Shown: positions 8,124 through 20,178 of the stretch, piece after piece
How the letters are laid out: every line of letters begins with the position of its first letter
Numbering within the stretch: position 1 is the first letter of the stretch
Source of the DNA: Gemmatimonadaceae bacterium
Lineage (GTDB): Bacteria; Gemmatimonadota; Gemmatimonadetes; Gemmatimonadales; Gemmatimonadaceae
Direction of reading: 5' to 3'
Assembly: GCA_036003045.1 (NCBI GenBank)
Contig: DASYSS010000059.1
Location: 1 to 64,000 of the forward strand
DNA: 64,000 nucleotides
The notes under the pieces: model-generated
Databases searched by the model: none
What the model was told of the DNA's origin: nothing
The model's input: only the letters and a program-made list of their open reading frames with translations
Position numbers and translations under genes: made by a program

Positions 8124-9242
8124 ATGCAGACCGGCGGCGAATCAATCGAGCAAGCGGTCTCCACCACCCCAGGTCCCCTGGTCCCGCCGATCGCCGGCGC
8201 CACTTCAGTCCCGGGCCGACCGCGACGCCGCTTCGAGGAGCTCGATGTGTTGCGCGGCGTCGCCGCGCTGGCGGTCGTGGTCTTTCACTACTCCGGGCAC
8301 GCCACGCGCTATTTCACCGGCTTCCCCTTCCATTTCAAGCTCGGTGAGCACGGCGTGCAACTGTTCTTCGGCATTTCCGGCTTCGTGATTTTCATGACGC
8401 TGGAGAACACGAAAAAGCTCCGCGATTTCGTCGTCTCGCGCTTCAGCCGGCTGTATCCGGCGTATTGGATCACGCTCGTGATCCTGGCCGTCGCGACTCT
8501 CCTAGCCCACGAAAAAGTTTGGCTGACCGGGCTCGCGGTCAACGTGACCATGTTGCAGAGCTTCGTCGGCGTCGGCGATTTCGATCTCGTGTTTTGGACG
8601 CTCGCGGTCGAGTTGGTGTTCTACGTCATCATGGGAACGCTGTTCGCTCTCGGCTTGACGCGCCGCATCGTGCCGATCGCGCTCGCGTGGCTCGCCCTCG
8701 GCGCCGCCGTCGGGTTGGCGGGTCCACAGGTTCCGGCGTGGATTTCCGTCTACACGACGCGGTTCCTCATCCTTCCGCACGCGCCGCTTTTCATCATCGG
8801 CATGATGTGGTTCCGCATCCATACCGACGGCGTCTCACGCGTACCGGTGCTGGTCGTCGTCGCCGCGGTCGCGACCGTCTTCGTGGCGAGCGGCATCGCC
8901 GCCGGCCTCATCGCGGCTGGCGTGTGCGTGATCGTTGGACTCGCGGTGCTTGGCGCTTTGAGCCTGGCCGTCGGGCGGGTCACGCTCTGGCTGGGCGCGA
9001 TCTCGTACCCACTCTACCTGCTGCACCGCAACCTCGGTTACACGCTCCTCTTCGCACTCGATCGGCTAGGAGTGCCGAGCGTTTTCAACGTCCTCGTCGC
9101 GATCGCGTTCGCGCTCTCCCTTGCCACCGCCGTAAGCGTGTTTGTCGAACGCCCCGCGATGGCGGCGATTCGCAAACGCTACAAGAACTGGTCGGCCCGT
9201 GCGCACCCCGAGACCGTGGAAGTACAAGCCGTGGCTGGTTGA
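8124..9242 (+). CDS. acyltransferase family 3 (OafA/YrhL-type) membrane protein
   Basis: A 372-residue integral membrane O-acyltransferase. It has the typical N-terminal signature FEELDVLRGVAALAVVVFHY (conserved R and H of the family), HGVQLFFGISGFVIF, and about ten predicted membrane helices ending in VFVERPAM. It starts 15 nt after the stop of the MMPL exporter on the same strand. It could therefore be transcribed with the biosynthetic operon and acylate an exported product, but it lacks the start/stop overlaps that bind the eight upstream genes, so membership is uncertain. GTG 8118 and TTG 8115 are alternative starts. A terminator follows at 9279-9313. Confidence 0.85.
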   Translation: MQTGGESIEQAVSTTPGPLVPPIAGATSVPGRPRRRFEELDVLRGVAALAVVVFHYSGHATRYFTGFPFHFKLGEHGVQLFFGISGFVIFMTLENTKKLRDFVVSRFSRLYPAYWITLVILAVATLLAHEKVWLTGLAVNVTMLQSFVGVGDFDLVFWTLAVELVFYVIMGTLFALGLTRRIVPIALAWLALGAAVGLAGPQVPAWISVYTTRFLILPHAPLFIIGMMWFRIHTDGVSRVPVLVVVAAVATVFVASGIAAGLIAAGVCVIVGLAVLGALSLAVGRVTLWLGAISYPLYLLHRNLGYTLLFALDRLGVPSVFNVLVAIAFALSLATAVSVFVERPAMAAIRKRYKNWSARAHPETVEVQAVAG

Positions 9243-9278
9243 GGCGCGCCGAGCGCCGCGGACATGGGGAGGGACGCG

Positions 9279-9313
9279 AAACCGGCGGCCCCGATGCGCG
9301 GGACCGCCGGTTT
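9279..9313 (+). terminator. intrinsic terminator after acyltransferase
   Basis: A perfect 10-bp inverted repeat AAACCGGCGG / CCGCCGGTTT with a 15-nt GC-rich loop, followed on the + strand by a T-rich tract. It lies between two convergent genes and would end the transcript that includes the acyltransferase and perhaps the whole 1-9242 operon. Confidence 0.7.
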
Positions 9314-9321
9314 CTTTGTTG

Positions 9322-9642
9322 TTAGCGCCAGTGACCTTCGACGTAGAACCAGCCGCCGCGATCTCGCTCCCAGCGGCCCGGCACCCACTCGTGGAAACCG
9401 CGCTCCGGAACCACCCATCGGCCCGCGACCCACTCGTAGTTGTCGCGACGCCAACCCCAATGGCCTTTCACCCACACGTACTCGACGCCAGGCGACGCCG
9501 GAATCACTTCCACGCGCTCGCCGGGCGGCTGACGTACGACGTATGCGACCCCGACTCTCGGCCGCGGATTCACATAGCATGCGCCGAGTGCACTCGTGAA
9601 CACGAGACCGGCAGCGAGACGCAGAACAAAGGTTCTTTTCAT
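9322..9642 (-). CDS. YXWGXW-type repeat lipoprotein
   Basis: A 106-residue lipoprotein. The signal peptide ends in a lipobox SALGAC. The mature part has the Trp-rich repeat pattern of YXWGXW/BcpO-type proteins: VWVKGHWGWR, EWVAGRWVV, EWVPGRWER and YVEGHWR. Such proteins are small, cell-envelope located and of unknown biochemical role. Two adjacent ATGs are possible; the one at 9642 has AGGAG at a better distance (6 nt) than that at 9645. It is a single gene, convergent with the acyltransferase. Confidence 0.8.
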   Translation of the reverse strand: MKRTFVLRLAAGLVFTSALGACYVNPRPRVGVAYVVRQPPGERVEVIPASPGVEYVWVKGHWGWRRDNYEWVAGRWVVPERGFHEWVPGRWERDRGGWFYVEGHWR

Positions 9643-9861
9643 CATTCTCTCCTAAGGTTCTTGCCTGTTCGACGAATGTCTTAGGGCAATCGTTAGGCCC
9701 TGTGGGCGACTCTTAGCGGCACGTTTTGTGGCACGCGTGACTCATGTCACACGCGAATGTGCGGATCCGGGCGGTTGCGCGTGAAACGGCGCCGACTGGC
9801 GCAAATCCGCCGATCCGTCGTACTTCCAGCGAAGCCTTCCTATCCATCCCCGGGGGAACTC

Positions 9862-10707
9862 ATGGCTCGCCGCGTCGCACTGATCGTTGTACTCACCGCG
9901 CTCGCCGCGGCGTGCACTACTCGCGGCGCGTCGTCGCCGGCGCCCGTTCAAGCCGGATCGCACGACATGGCGTCGATGGCCGGACACGACATGGCGGCAA
10001 TGGGTTCGCACGCCGGCGCCGAGATGGCGTTTCTCTTTCCCGACGGCGACGACCGGGGCTGGTCGAAGATCGAGAACGGCACGCAGCACAACATGGCCCC
10101 CGAGGTGCCGCTCGCGAAGCTTCCCGCGGCCACGCGCGGCGAGCTGCTTCGACAGCTCGCGCTCACGATCGACGTCGTCAAGAAGTATCCGACCGTGAAA
10201 GACGCCGAGGCCGCCGGCTATCGCCGCGCCGGGCCGTTCATTCCCGGACTCGGCACACACTATGTCGGCGGACGTAGCGGGAGAGGCTCCGCGCTGACCG
10301 ACGACGACATCCTGCATCCCTCGACGATCATCTACGACGGCAACAAGCCGACGTCGCCGATCGCCGGGTTCATGTACATCTCGAGCGCGATGGCGGGCGC
10401 GCCGGAGCCCGAAGGCTTCGCCGGGCCGAACGACCACTGGCACTATCACGTCGGCATCTGTCTCGTGCGCGGCGCGAACGGAGCGCAGGAGGCGCTCGGC
10501 TTCGACGGCAGCATCACGCAGGAGGGATGCAAGGCGAGGAGTGGTTTCTGGGTCGCGACCACACAGTATTTGCTGCACGTGTGGACGGTGCCGGGCTACT
10601 CGAACCCCTTGGGCGTATTCGCGCACGCGAATCCCGCGCTCACCTGCGGCGACGCGACGTATTACACCGACGACCACGACATCACGAATCAGTGCAAGCA
10701 GCCGTGA
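9862..10707 (+). CDS. putative lipoprotein with Met/His-rich N-terminus
   Basis: A 281-residue exported protein. The signal peptide ends in a lipobox (LAAAC), followed by a low-complexity stretch with repeated HDM and GHDM units (mature residues about 20-45) that could bind a metal such as copper. The rest contains a conserved-looking block around GPNDHWHYHVG and four cysteines (in ICLV, EGCKA, LTCGD and NQCKQ), suggesting disulfides. I do not recognise the family. GGGGGA sits 6 nt before the ATG at 9862, supporting this start over earlier in-frame codons. It stands alone, with a convergent cupin gene downstream. Confidence 0.7.
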   Translation: MARRVALIVVLTALAAACTTRGASSPAPVQAGSHDMASMAGHDMAAMGSHAGAEMAFLFPDGDDRGWSKIENGTQHNMAPEVPLAKLPAATRGELLRQLALTIDVVKKYPTVKDAEAAGYRRAGPFIPGLGTHYVGGRSGRGSALTDDDILHPSTIIYDGNKPTSPIAGFMYISSAMAGAPEPEGFAGPNDHWHYHVGICLVRGANGAQEALGFDGSITQEGCKARSGFWVATTQYLLHVWTVPGYSNPLGVFAHANPALTCGDATYYTDDHDITNQCKQP

Positions 10708-10826
10708 CCGCGCGTCGCGCGATCCCGGTCGCGACCGGCGCGATTTGCGTCGCCTTTGGCTTCGATCGCGTGCACCTGCACAAGAGCTTCCGCGACGCAG
10801 TCTACGGGCCGTACGCGAAGCCCTAA
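10704..10826 (+). CDS. possible 40-residue coupled ORF
   Basis: A short frame starting with GTG, which overlaps the stop of the preceding lipoprotein gene (GTGA). It has one hydrophobic stretch (IPVATGAICVAFGF), then a basic, charged tail. Its stop overlaps the end of the convergent cupin gene by 4 nt. The overlap start is suggestive, but there is no Shine-Dalgarno and no recognisable family, so it could be chance. Confidence 0.2.
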   Translation: MTARRAIPVATGAICVAFGFDRVHLHKSFRDAVYGPYAKP

Positions 10827-11263
10827 GGTTCTCTGGTCCAGCGCACCGCGATCTTCTGCGCCTCGACCCCCGGTACCCACACGACGACGACCTTCGCGCC
10901 GGCCGGTCCGGTCTTGTGGCGGATCGTGTCCGGCGGCTTTACGTAGCCGACCATCCCGGCCGTGAGATGCTGGCTCTTGCCGTTGACGACGTGCTCGAGG
11001 TCTCCCGAGATCACGTAGAACATCTCGATGGCGCCGTGCTTGTGGTCGCCCGAGTCCGAGTTCGGCGGAAACGTCATTTCGCCAAGCGACACGTCCGGTC
11101 CAACGTTGGCGCTGTCGAGGAACAGCCGAAGCGTCGTTCCGCCCGGCGACCGATAGGTGGTCGCGGCAGGCGGCGTGTCGTTCGCTCGGCCCTGCGCCGT
11201 GAGCGGCGCCGACACCGCGGTCATGAGCAACGCAACGGCGAGCATGGTTCGTCCTGACACCCG
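10823..11263 (-). CDS. secreted cupin-domain protein
   Basis: A 146-residue protein with an N-terminal signal peptide (LAVALLMTAVSAPLTAQG) and one cupin barrel. The metal-binding residues expected for cupin motif 1 are H73, H75 and E79 (GDHKHGAIEM), and H114 (DTIRH) serves for motif 2. The start is the GTG at 11263, chosen because GGAGG lies 5 nt upstream; ATG 11248 is an alternative. Periplasmic cupins may be isomerases, dioxygenases or binding proteins, and nothing here decides between these. Confidence 0.8.
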   Translation of the reverse strand, partial: RVSGRTMLAVALLMTAVSAPLTAQGRANDTPPAATTYRSPGGTTLRLFLDSANVGPDVSLGEMTFPPNSDSGDHKHGAIEMFYVISGDLEHVVNGKSQHLTAGMVGYVKPPDTIRHKTGPAGAKVVVVWVPGVEAQKIAVRWTREP

Positions 11264-11544
11264 GACCTCCTGGATGTGACGGAATCTATCAAAGATCGCT
11301 ATCAAGCCGGGCGCGCGGCTCTGGCATCACATTCGGGACAACCGTCCTGGGACTCGACCAGTACCGTAGGTTCGCGTCGCTCAACGCAGGCCTCGAGGCC
11401 GACATCTGGGGTTGGTTTCACACGGCCGCGTATGGCGGCTACCGGCAGACTGCCGGAAGAGCGATCCCGAACGCGACGAGCTCGAATTCGGGACCGGTCT
11501 TCGGGTGGTGTGCGAGATCGGAAAGTTCTAACGACTCCTCAGTG

Positions 11545-12057
11545 CTACTTGGAGAACGGCGCGCCGCCCTTGGCCCAATCCCAGATGTCCTTCGTGCCGA
11601 TGTAGCGGGCGATCTCGTGCTCCGGCCCCACGTAAAGAGCCGTGATCTGGTTGTCGACATCTCGCTCGAGCACGATCACCTGCGGAACGCTCGCCCTCTC
11701 ATACGCGCGTCCGAAGTCGCCGCCGAGGTAGTGAACGACCGACGAGTTGGTCCAGTTGCCGCCGAGGCTGACCTCGTTGAACGAGCCGACCAGGGCTAGG
11801 TCGCGCATTCCCGTAGCGACGTCAGGGTCGAGCGAGACTCCGCGAAGGACGAGTTGCTGGCCAGGCCCGACGAGCCGACGCGCTGCGGCGAGCCGCACGG
11901 TGTCAGCGAGCCCCTTCATCGCATGATCGACGCCTTCGACACCGACGTAGACGACGATGAACTCGTGCGACATCACCCTCGTCGCCGCCGGTTTCGTCGA
12001 GCCGCTGACGACCGCGACGAGCATTGTCCCGAGAACCCACTTCACTTTTCGCCACAT
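11545..12057 (-). CDS. exported protein of unknown function
   Basis: A 170-residue protein with a probable signal peptide (about 1-25, MWRKVKWVLGTMLVAVVSGS). The mature part alternates strands and helices and contains ALVGSFNEV, a VHYLGGDFGRAY block and PQVIVLERD before YVGPEHEIARYIG. The last part has a faint thioredoxin-like flavour but no CxxC. I do not recognise the family. GGAGG sits 4 nt before the ATG, so expression is likely. Confidence 0.55.
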   Translation of the reverse strand: MWRKVKWVLGTMLVAVVSGSTKPAATRVMSHEFIVVYVGVEGVDHAMKGLADTVRLAAARRLVGPGQQLVLRGVSLDPDVATGMRDLALVGSFNEVSLGGNWTNSSVVHYLGGDFGRAYERASVPQVIVLERDVDNQITALYVGPEHEIARYIGTKDIWDWAKGGAPFSK

Positions 12058-12285
12058 AAGGCCTCCAGGTCCGACCCGGTTCCTATGCAGGCGCCGCTTC
12101 GCGCGCTCCTATGAACACAGAATTGAAGTTATCTCAGTCCAGATGCAAAGCCGTCGACGGCAGTCCAAGCGCTGGCCTGACGTCAGACTTCCGACATCCG
12201 TCGTCCGTCGTCCCTAACCACGTGGCTCGACCAAGCGAGCCATGACGCAGACTGGCCGGGATCTCTTTTCTGGGGATCCTCTTCT
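12058..12285. other. intergenic stretch with a GACGTCAGA repeat fragment
   Basis: No gene is seen here. Positions 12177-12212 hold a short run (TGACGTCAGACTTCCGAC, then repeated CCGTCGTC) that matches the larger inverted-repeat element at 29882-30014. Confidence 0.4.
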
Positions 12286-15534
<3,249 letters not shown>

Positions 15535-15675
15535 CACGGAACCCGAGTGGAGGACGGCGGAATTTGAAGCACCGCGCGCGCCCAAGCCAGCGCTTCGACC
15601 GATCATCTCTGGCGCGCACCGCCGGTGGTCTCCACGTTTGTCCGACCTTTGCGGCTCCCCCCGCCTGACGCCGCC

Positions 15676-18396
15676 ATGCAAATGACCGACGCGTTCTCCA
15701 CCGCCCTCGCCGACCGCTACGCAGTGGAGCGGCTCATCGGCGAAGGCGGGATGGCCAAGGTATACCTCGCGCGCGACCTTCGGCATCATCGCCGCGTCGC
15801 GCTCAAGGTGCTGCGCCCCGACCTGGGCGCCGTGGTCGGCGTCGACCGATTCCAGGCGGAAATCCAAGTCACCGCCAACCTCCAGCATCCCAACCTCCTG
15901 CCGCTGTTCGATTCCGGCGTCGCGGGGGAGATGCTGTTCTACGTCATGCCGTACGTCGAGGGCGAAAGCCTTCGCGCGCGGATCGAGCGCGAGAAACAAC
16001 TCCCGGTCGACGAAGCCATCCGGATCTCGACCGCCATCGCCGGCGCGCTCGACTACGCGCATCGCCAAGGCGTCGTCCATCGCGACCTCAAACCCGAGAA
16101 CATCCTGCTGCAGGAAGGCCAACCGCTCGTCGCTGACTTCGGCATCGCGCTGGCGATCTCCAACGCCGGTGGCTCGCGCATCACGCAGACAGGACTCTCG
16201 CTCGGCACACCCCAGTACATGAGCCCCGAGCAGGCCACCGGCGACCGCGCCATCGACGCGCGCACCGACATTTACTCGCTCGGCGCGCTCACGTATGAGA
16301 TGCTGACCGGTGAGCCGCCGCACGTCGGTTCGACGTCGCAGGCGATCATCGCGCGCGTGTTGACCGAACGACCGCGCAGCATTCGCGCGACGCGGCCGAG
16401 TGTCCCCGAGCAGGTTGAAGCGTCGGTTGATTGCGCGTTGGAAAAGCTACCGGCGGACCGTTGGGCGACCGCGCGCGATTTCGCCGATGCGTTGAACGGC
16501 GTGCGACACGTCACGCGCAGCACCGGGATGTTGCCGAGCGCGCGGTCGACGGCCGTTTCTCGCGCGAGCCGTTCTCGTGAAATCGTCGCCTGGTCGCTCT
16601 TCGCAGCCGCTGCCGCCGCGCTAGCCCTGGCCTCAGCGCGCGCGCCTCGCGCGGAGCCACCGCCTGTTCCGGCGGAGTTCGAGGTCGTGCTGCCCGACAG
16701 CCTCGACCTCCCGACGGGCGGAGCGGCATCGTCGATCGCCTTATCGCCCGATGGACGAACGTTGGTGTTCATGGCTGCGAAACCCCACTCGGTTCCCATG
16801 CTCTACGCGCGGCGGCTCGGGGATCGCGTCGTGCAAGAGCTGCGCGGCACCGAGGATGCTCGTTCGCCCGTCTTTTCGCCTGACGGCGCCGAGGTTCTGT
16901 TCTCGCTGCCGCGCACCGACGCCGGAAGCGGGGTGATCAAGCGGATCGACATCGCCGGCGGCCAGGTGCGGACTGTTTCCGACTCCGGACCTCGTAATGG
17001 CCAAGTCTCGTGGAGAAATCGCGACGAGATCATCATGGTCGCGTCCGGCGGGCGCACACTGTTGCGCGTCAACCCGCAGAGCGGAAACCGAACCGTACTG
17101 GCAACCGCGGATACTGCGCGCGGAGTGCTGCTCGGATTTCCCGACGTCCTTCCCGGCGGCAACGCGGCGCTGATCACGATTTTCAAAAGGCGGAACTATC
17201 TCGATTCCACCTTCATCGGCGTCGTGTCCATTCCGGGCGGCAAGATCACTGAGCTCGGCGTGCGCGGCCTGTTTCCGCGCTATTCGATGGGACGAATCGT
17301 CTTTGCGACACCCGGCTCGGGCCTGTACGCCGTTCCGTTCGATGCGCGCGCGTTGCGCCTCACGGGAGAACCGGTCCTCGTGGCGGAAGACGTGAGCGGG
17401 GGCACAGGTGGCGCTTATCCGGTCGCCGTGGCCGGCAACGGGACGCTGGCCTTCATTCAAGGGCGCGCGGTTGCGGGACAAGTCCAGCCCGTCATAGCCA
17501 GTCGCGTCGGTACGCCGCGTTCGATCGGCGCAACCCCGGGCGTCTACTCCACACCACGTGTCTCTCCCGACGGCCGGGAAGTGGCTTTGTCCCTTGGCGA
17601 TGGGTTCACGGCCGGAAGCCAAATGAGAAATCCGGACATTTGGCGGATGGATGTGGCGACCGGCAAATCGATTCGCGTCACCATGACACGAACGAGCGAT
17701 CGGCCAATTTGGAGCCGCGACGGGAAGGAGTTGTTCTTCCAGACGTTCCCGGGCGATTCCACCGAATACGTCATTGACCTTTCAGCGAATGCGCGCCCAA
17801 GAGCGTTCATTCATGCAACCGGAGCGATATTGTCCGGCGACGTTGGTCCCGCCGGCGGGTACGCGGTGTGGGCCCTCACTGGGCCGATCAGTCCCGACGT
17901 ATGGATCGCCCCGATCGATTCGCTCGACAAGGCGCGCGTGTTCGCCGCCGAGCCCTACGCCGAGTCAAATCCGCGAATCTCGACGGATGGCCGCTTCGTC
18001 GCGTATCGGTCGTCGCGCACAGGACAGCCCGAGATCTACATCCGCAGGATCGTCGGAGCGAACGAAGAGGTGAAGGTGTCGAACGAAGGTGGCGACGATC
18101 CGGTGTGGTCGCGCGATGGGCGCGAGCTGTTCTATCGAACTCCGAGTCCACACCCGACCATGATGGCGGTCCAGGTCACGACCTCGCCGAAGCTCGCTGT
18201 CTCGAACGAGCGAAAGCTGTTCGCGCTCGACGGCTACTCGATACCCGGAGGGCGAGCGTCGTACGACGTCTTTCCGAATGGCGACTTCTTGATGCTCGCG
18301 CTCGCGGGCGAGACCCTGAAGACGCGCCCGCCGTTGGTCGTCCGGCTCAATTGGGCGTCGGCTCTCGAGAAAGCCAGCGACGACAAAAAGCCCTGA
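15676..18396 (+). CDS. transmembrane Ser/Thr protein kinase with extracytoplasmic beta-propeller
   Basis: A 906-residue Hanks-type kinase. The glycine loop GEGGMAKVY (22-30), K44, HRDLKPEN (135-142), DFG (154-156) and the activation-segment SPE (183-185) are all intact, so it should be active. One transmembrane helix lies at about 303-320. The remainder is a WD40/TolB-like propeller with repeated (S/A)PDG and WSRDG(R/K)E(L)F motifs, for example SPDGRTLVF, SPDGAEVLF, SRDGKELFF and SRDGRELFY. The propeller is presumably periplasmic and may sense a ligand or partner. ATG 15676 is chosen because the kinase domain begins about 14 residues later. The neighbours are the VPS10-like gene (divergent) and a MATE exporter (convergent). 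Confidence 0.92.
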   Translation: MQMTDAFSTALADRYAVERLIGEGGMAKVYLARDLRHHRRVALKVLRPDLGAVVGVDRFQAEIQVTANLQHPNLLPLFDSGVAGEMLFYVMPYVEGESLRARIEREKQLPVDEAIRISTAIAGALDYAHRQGVVHRDLKPENILLQEGQPLVADFGIALAISNAGGSRITQTGLSLGTPQYMSPEQATGDRAIDARTDIYSLGALTYEMLTGEPPHVGSTSQAIIARVLTERPRSIRATRPSVPEQVEASVDCALEKLPADRWATARDFADALNGVRHVTRSTGMLPSARSTAVSRASRSREIVAWSLFAAAAAALALASARAPRAEPPPVPAEFEVVLPDSLDLPTGGAASSIALSPDGRTLVFMAAKPHSVPMLYARRLGDRVVQELRGTEDARSPVFSPDGAEVLFSLPRTDAGSGVIKRIDIAGGQVRTVSDSGPRNGQVSWRNRDEIIMVASGGRTLLRVNPQSGNRTVLATADTARGVLLGFPDVLPGGNAALITIFKRRNYLDSTFIGVVSIPGGKITELGVRGLFPRYSMGRIVFATPGSGLYAVPFDARALRLTGEPVLVAEDVSGGTGGAYPVAVAGNGTLAFIQGRAVAGQVQPVIASRVGTPRSIGATPGVYSTPRVSPDGREVALSLGDGFTAGSQMRNPDIWRMDVATGKSIRVTMTRTSDRPIWSRDGKELFFQTFPGDSTEYVIDLSANARPRAFIHATGAILSGDVGPAGGYAVWALTGPISPDVWIAPIDSLDKARVFAAEPYAESNPRISTDGRFVAYRSSRTGQPEIYIRRIVGANEEVKVSNEGGDDPVWSRDGRELFYRTPSPHPTMMAVQVTTSPKLAVSNERKLFALDGYSIPGGRASYDVFPNGDFLMLALAGETLKTRPPLVVRLNWASALEKASDDKKP

Positions 18397-18429
18397 AGCG
18401 TCTGACGGGCCCCTCGTCATGAGATCTCG

Positions 18430-19926
18430 TCAGACCACCTTGATGCTCCGCCATTTTCCCTGATTGAACCTCGCCACGCTCAACGCGCACCTCGTCGCGT
18501 GCCCCGTGAGGATCGCGAGCCAGATCGTGATCGGTTGCAGCATTCCCAGCCGCGAAAACACGAACACGATGCCAAGCGGAATGACGAGCTGCGACACGAG
18601 CGAGATGTAGAGCGGGCTCTTCGTGTCGCCCGTTCCCTGCAATCCGCCGGTGTACGTGAGCGCGACGGAGATGAACAGGCCGCTCACGCTCAGGACGTGA
18701 AGCAGTTGGACGCCAATCCCCACCACCACGGGATCGTGCATCCCGAAGATGGCGAGCAACTGTCGCGGAACGAGCCAGAACATGAGACCGATGAACGCCG
18801 CGCCCATCAGTCCAAGCCTCGCCGCGACGTGCACGCCCTTTACGGTGCGATCCGGGAATCCCGCGCCGAGGTTCTGTCCGGCGACCGTCGAAGTGGCCGC
18901 CAAAAGTCCTTGCGACGTCCACGTCACGAGCGAAAAGAGCTCGGTGTACGACACGGCATACGCCGCCTGCGCGGCCGCGCTCTGCGGTAGCGAACCGATG
19001 AACGCGAGGAGCAGGACGCCGCCGACGTTCATGGCGATGCCCTGAATTCCCGCCGGGAGACCGAAGCGGAAGAGCGCACGAATGATCGGCCAGTCGGGTC
19101 CCCACCCGCCGCGATGCGCGAACGACACCACCCATCCGCCACGCACGAGCTTCCACAGTGAATAGATGGCGACGATCCCCGAGGCGGTCGCCGTGCCCAT
19201 GGCCGCCCCTCGCGTCCCGAACGCGGGGATCGGTCCGAGTCCGCGAATGAGCACCACGTTCAGCGCGACGTTGAGCGCCGTCATCGTGATGCCGAGGATC
19301 ATCGGCGTTCGTGCGTCGCCCGCGGCGCGGAGCGCGCCGCCGACCATGAAGAAGGTCAGCATCCCGCCGCTGAACACGAACATGATCCGCAGGAACGGCA
19401 GCGCTTCGTGCCGCACCGCGGGCGCCGCGTTCACCAGCGACAAGAGAGACGGCGCCGACACGTAGCCGATCGGGGCAAGGACACCGAACGACAGGACGAT
19501 CACGGTCAGGAAGGCCTGGTAGATCGTACGGTCCGCCATGTCCCCGTCGCCGGCACCGACATATCGCGATACCAGAACGCTCATCCCCGTGAACATCGAC
19601 GACACGAACACGATCACCACGAGAATGATCTGCCAGCTCACACCGATCGCCGCGTTCGCCGCGAACCCCACCAGGTTGCCGACGAGCGCGTGGTCGATCA
19701 TCCCCTGCAACCCGCCGATCGTGTTCGTCAGGACGGTGGGCCACGCCAGCTTGGTTACGGCCGGGGCCAGCGGCCCATCGACGATCGAGCGATCGAACCG
19801 CCGGCGGTCAGCCCGCGCCGGCGCCGACGCGGGAGCTGAGGCGGCGGGCTCGCTCAGCGCGTCGGGCGACCCAGATGTTGCTACGTCATTCAGCTCGCTC
19901 ATAGCCCGGCGGGACCGTTCGCCCAT
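18430..19926 (-). CDS. MATE-family multidrug/organic-cation exporter
   Basis: A 498-residue membrane protein with the MATE two-fold repeat of six helices. Typical segments include AWPTVLTNTIGGLQGMIDH in helix 1 and the matching FRFGLPAGIQG in helix 7, with AGQNLGAG in the second half. The N-terminus has an unusual Ala/Pro/Ser-rich cytoplasmic extension of about 50 residues. The start could also be ATG 19902; neither has a convincing Shine-Dalgarno. MATE proteins exchange Na+ or H+ for cationic compounds, and the substrate here is unknown. The gene is convergent with the kinase at 18396, with only 33 bp between the stops. Confidence 0.9.
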   Translation of the reverse strand: MGERSRRAMSELNDVATSGSPDALSEPAASAPASAPARADRRRFDRSIVDGPLAPAVTKLAWPTVLTNTIGGLQGMIDHALVGNLVGFAANAAIGVSWQIILVVIVFVSSMFTGMSVLVSRYVGAGDGDMADRTIYQAFLTVIVLSFGVLAPIGYVSAPSLLSLVNAAPAVRHEALPFLRIMFVFSGGMLTFFMVGGALRAAGDARTPMILGITMTALNVALNVVLIRGLGPIPAFGTRGAAMGTATASGIVAIYSLWKLVRGGWVVSFAHRGGWGPDWPIIRALFRFGLPAGIQGIAMNVGGVLLLAFIGSLPQSAAAQAAYAVSYTELFSLVTWTSQGLLAATSTVAGQNLGAGFPDRTVKGVHVAARLGLMGAAFIGLMFWLVPRQLLAIFGMHDPVVVGIGVQLLHVLSVSGLFISVALTYTGGLQGTGDTKSPLYISLVSQLVIPLGIVFVFSRLGMLQPITIWLAILTGHATRCALSVARFNQGKWRSIKVV

Positions 19927-20178
19927 CGTGGACTCTCGTCTGTACTCGAGCAGCGGCGTTCCTCACGCAATCTAGAGCGCGGAACCCGGGTTGACGCGAT
20001 CCCGCCCCCGGGCTGTCCGATTCTGGAGTGGAAATCCCACGAGCGGACAAGGGGCATGGCTCCGACGACGCTTCGCGGTCGCCAACGCGTTGTCGCACCC
20101 CCGGTTGACGCACGATCGCGACAGGCACGCTTCTTACCATCTGCACCCAACGCGCCGACCATGAGAGAGCACCCTACG

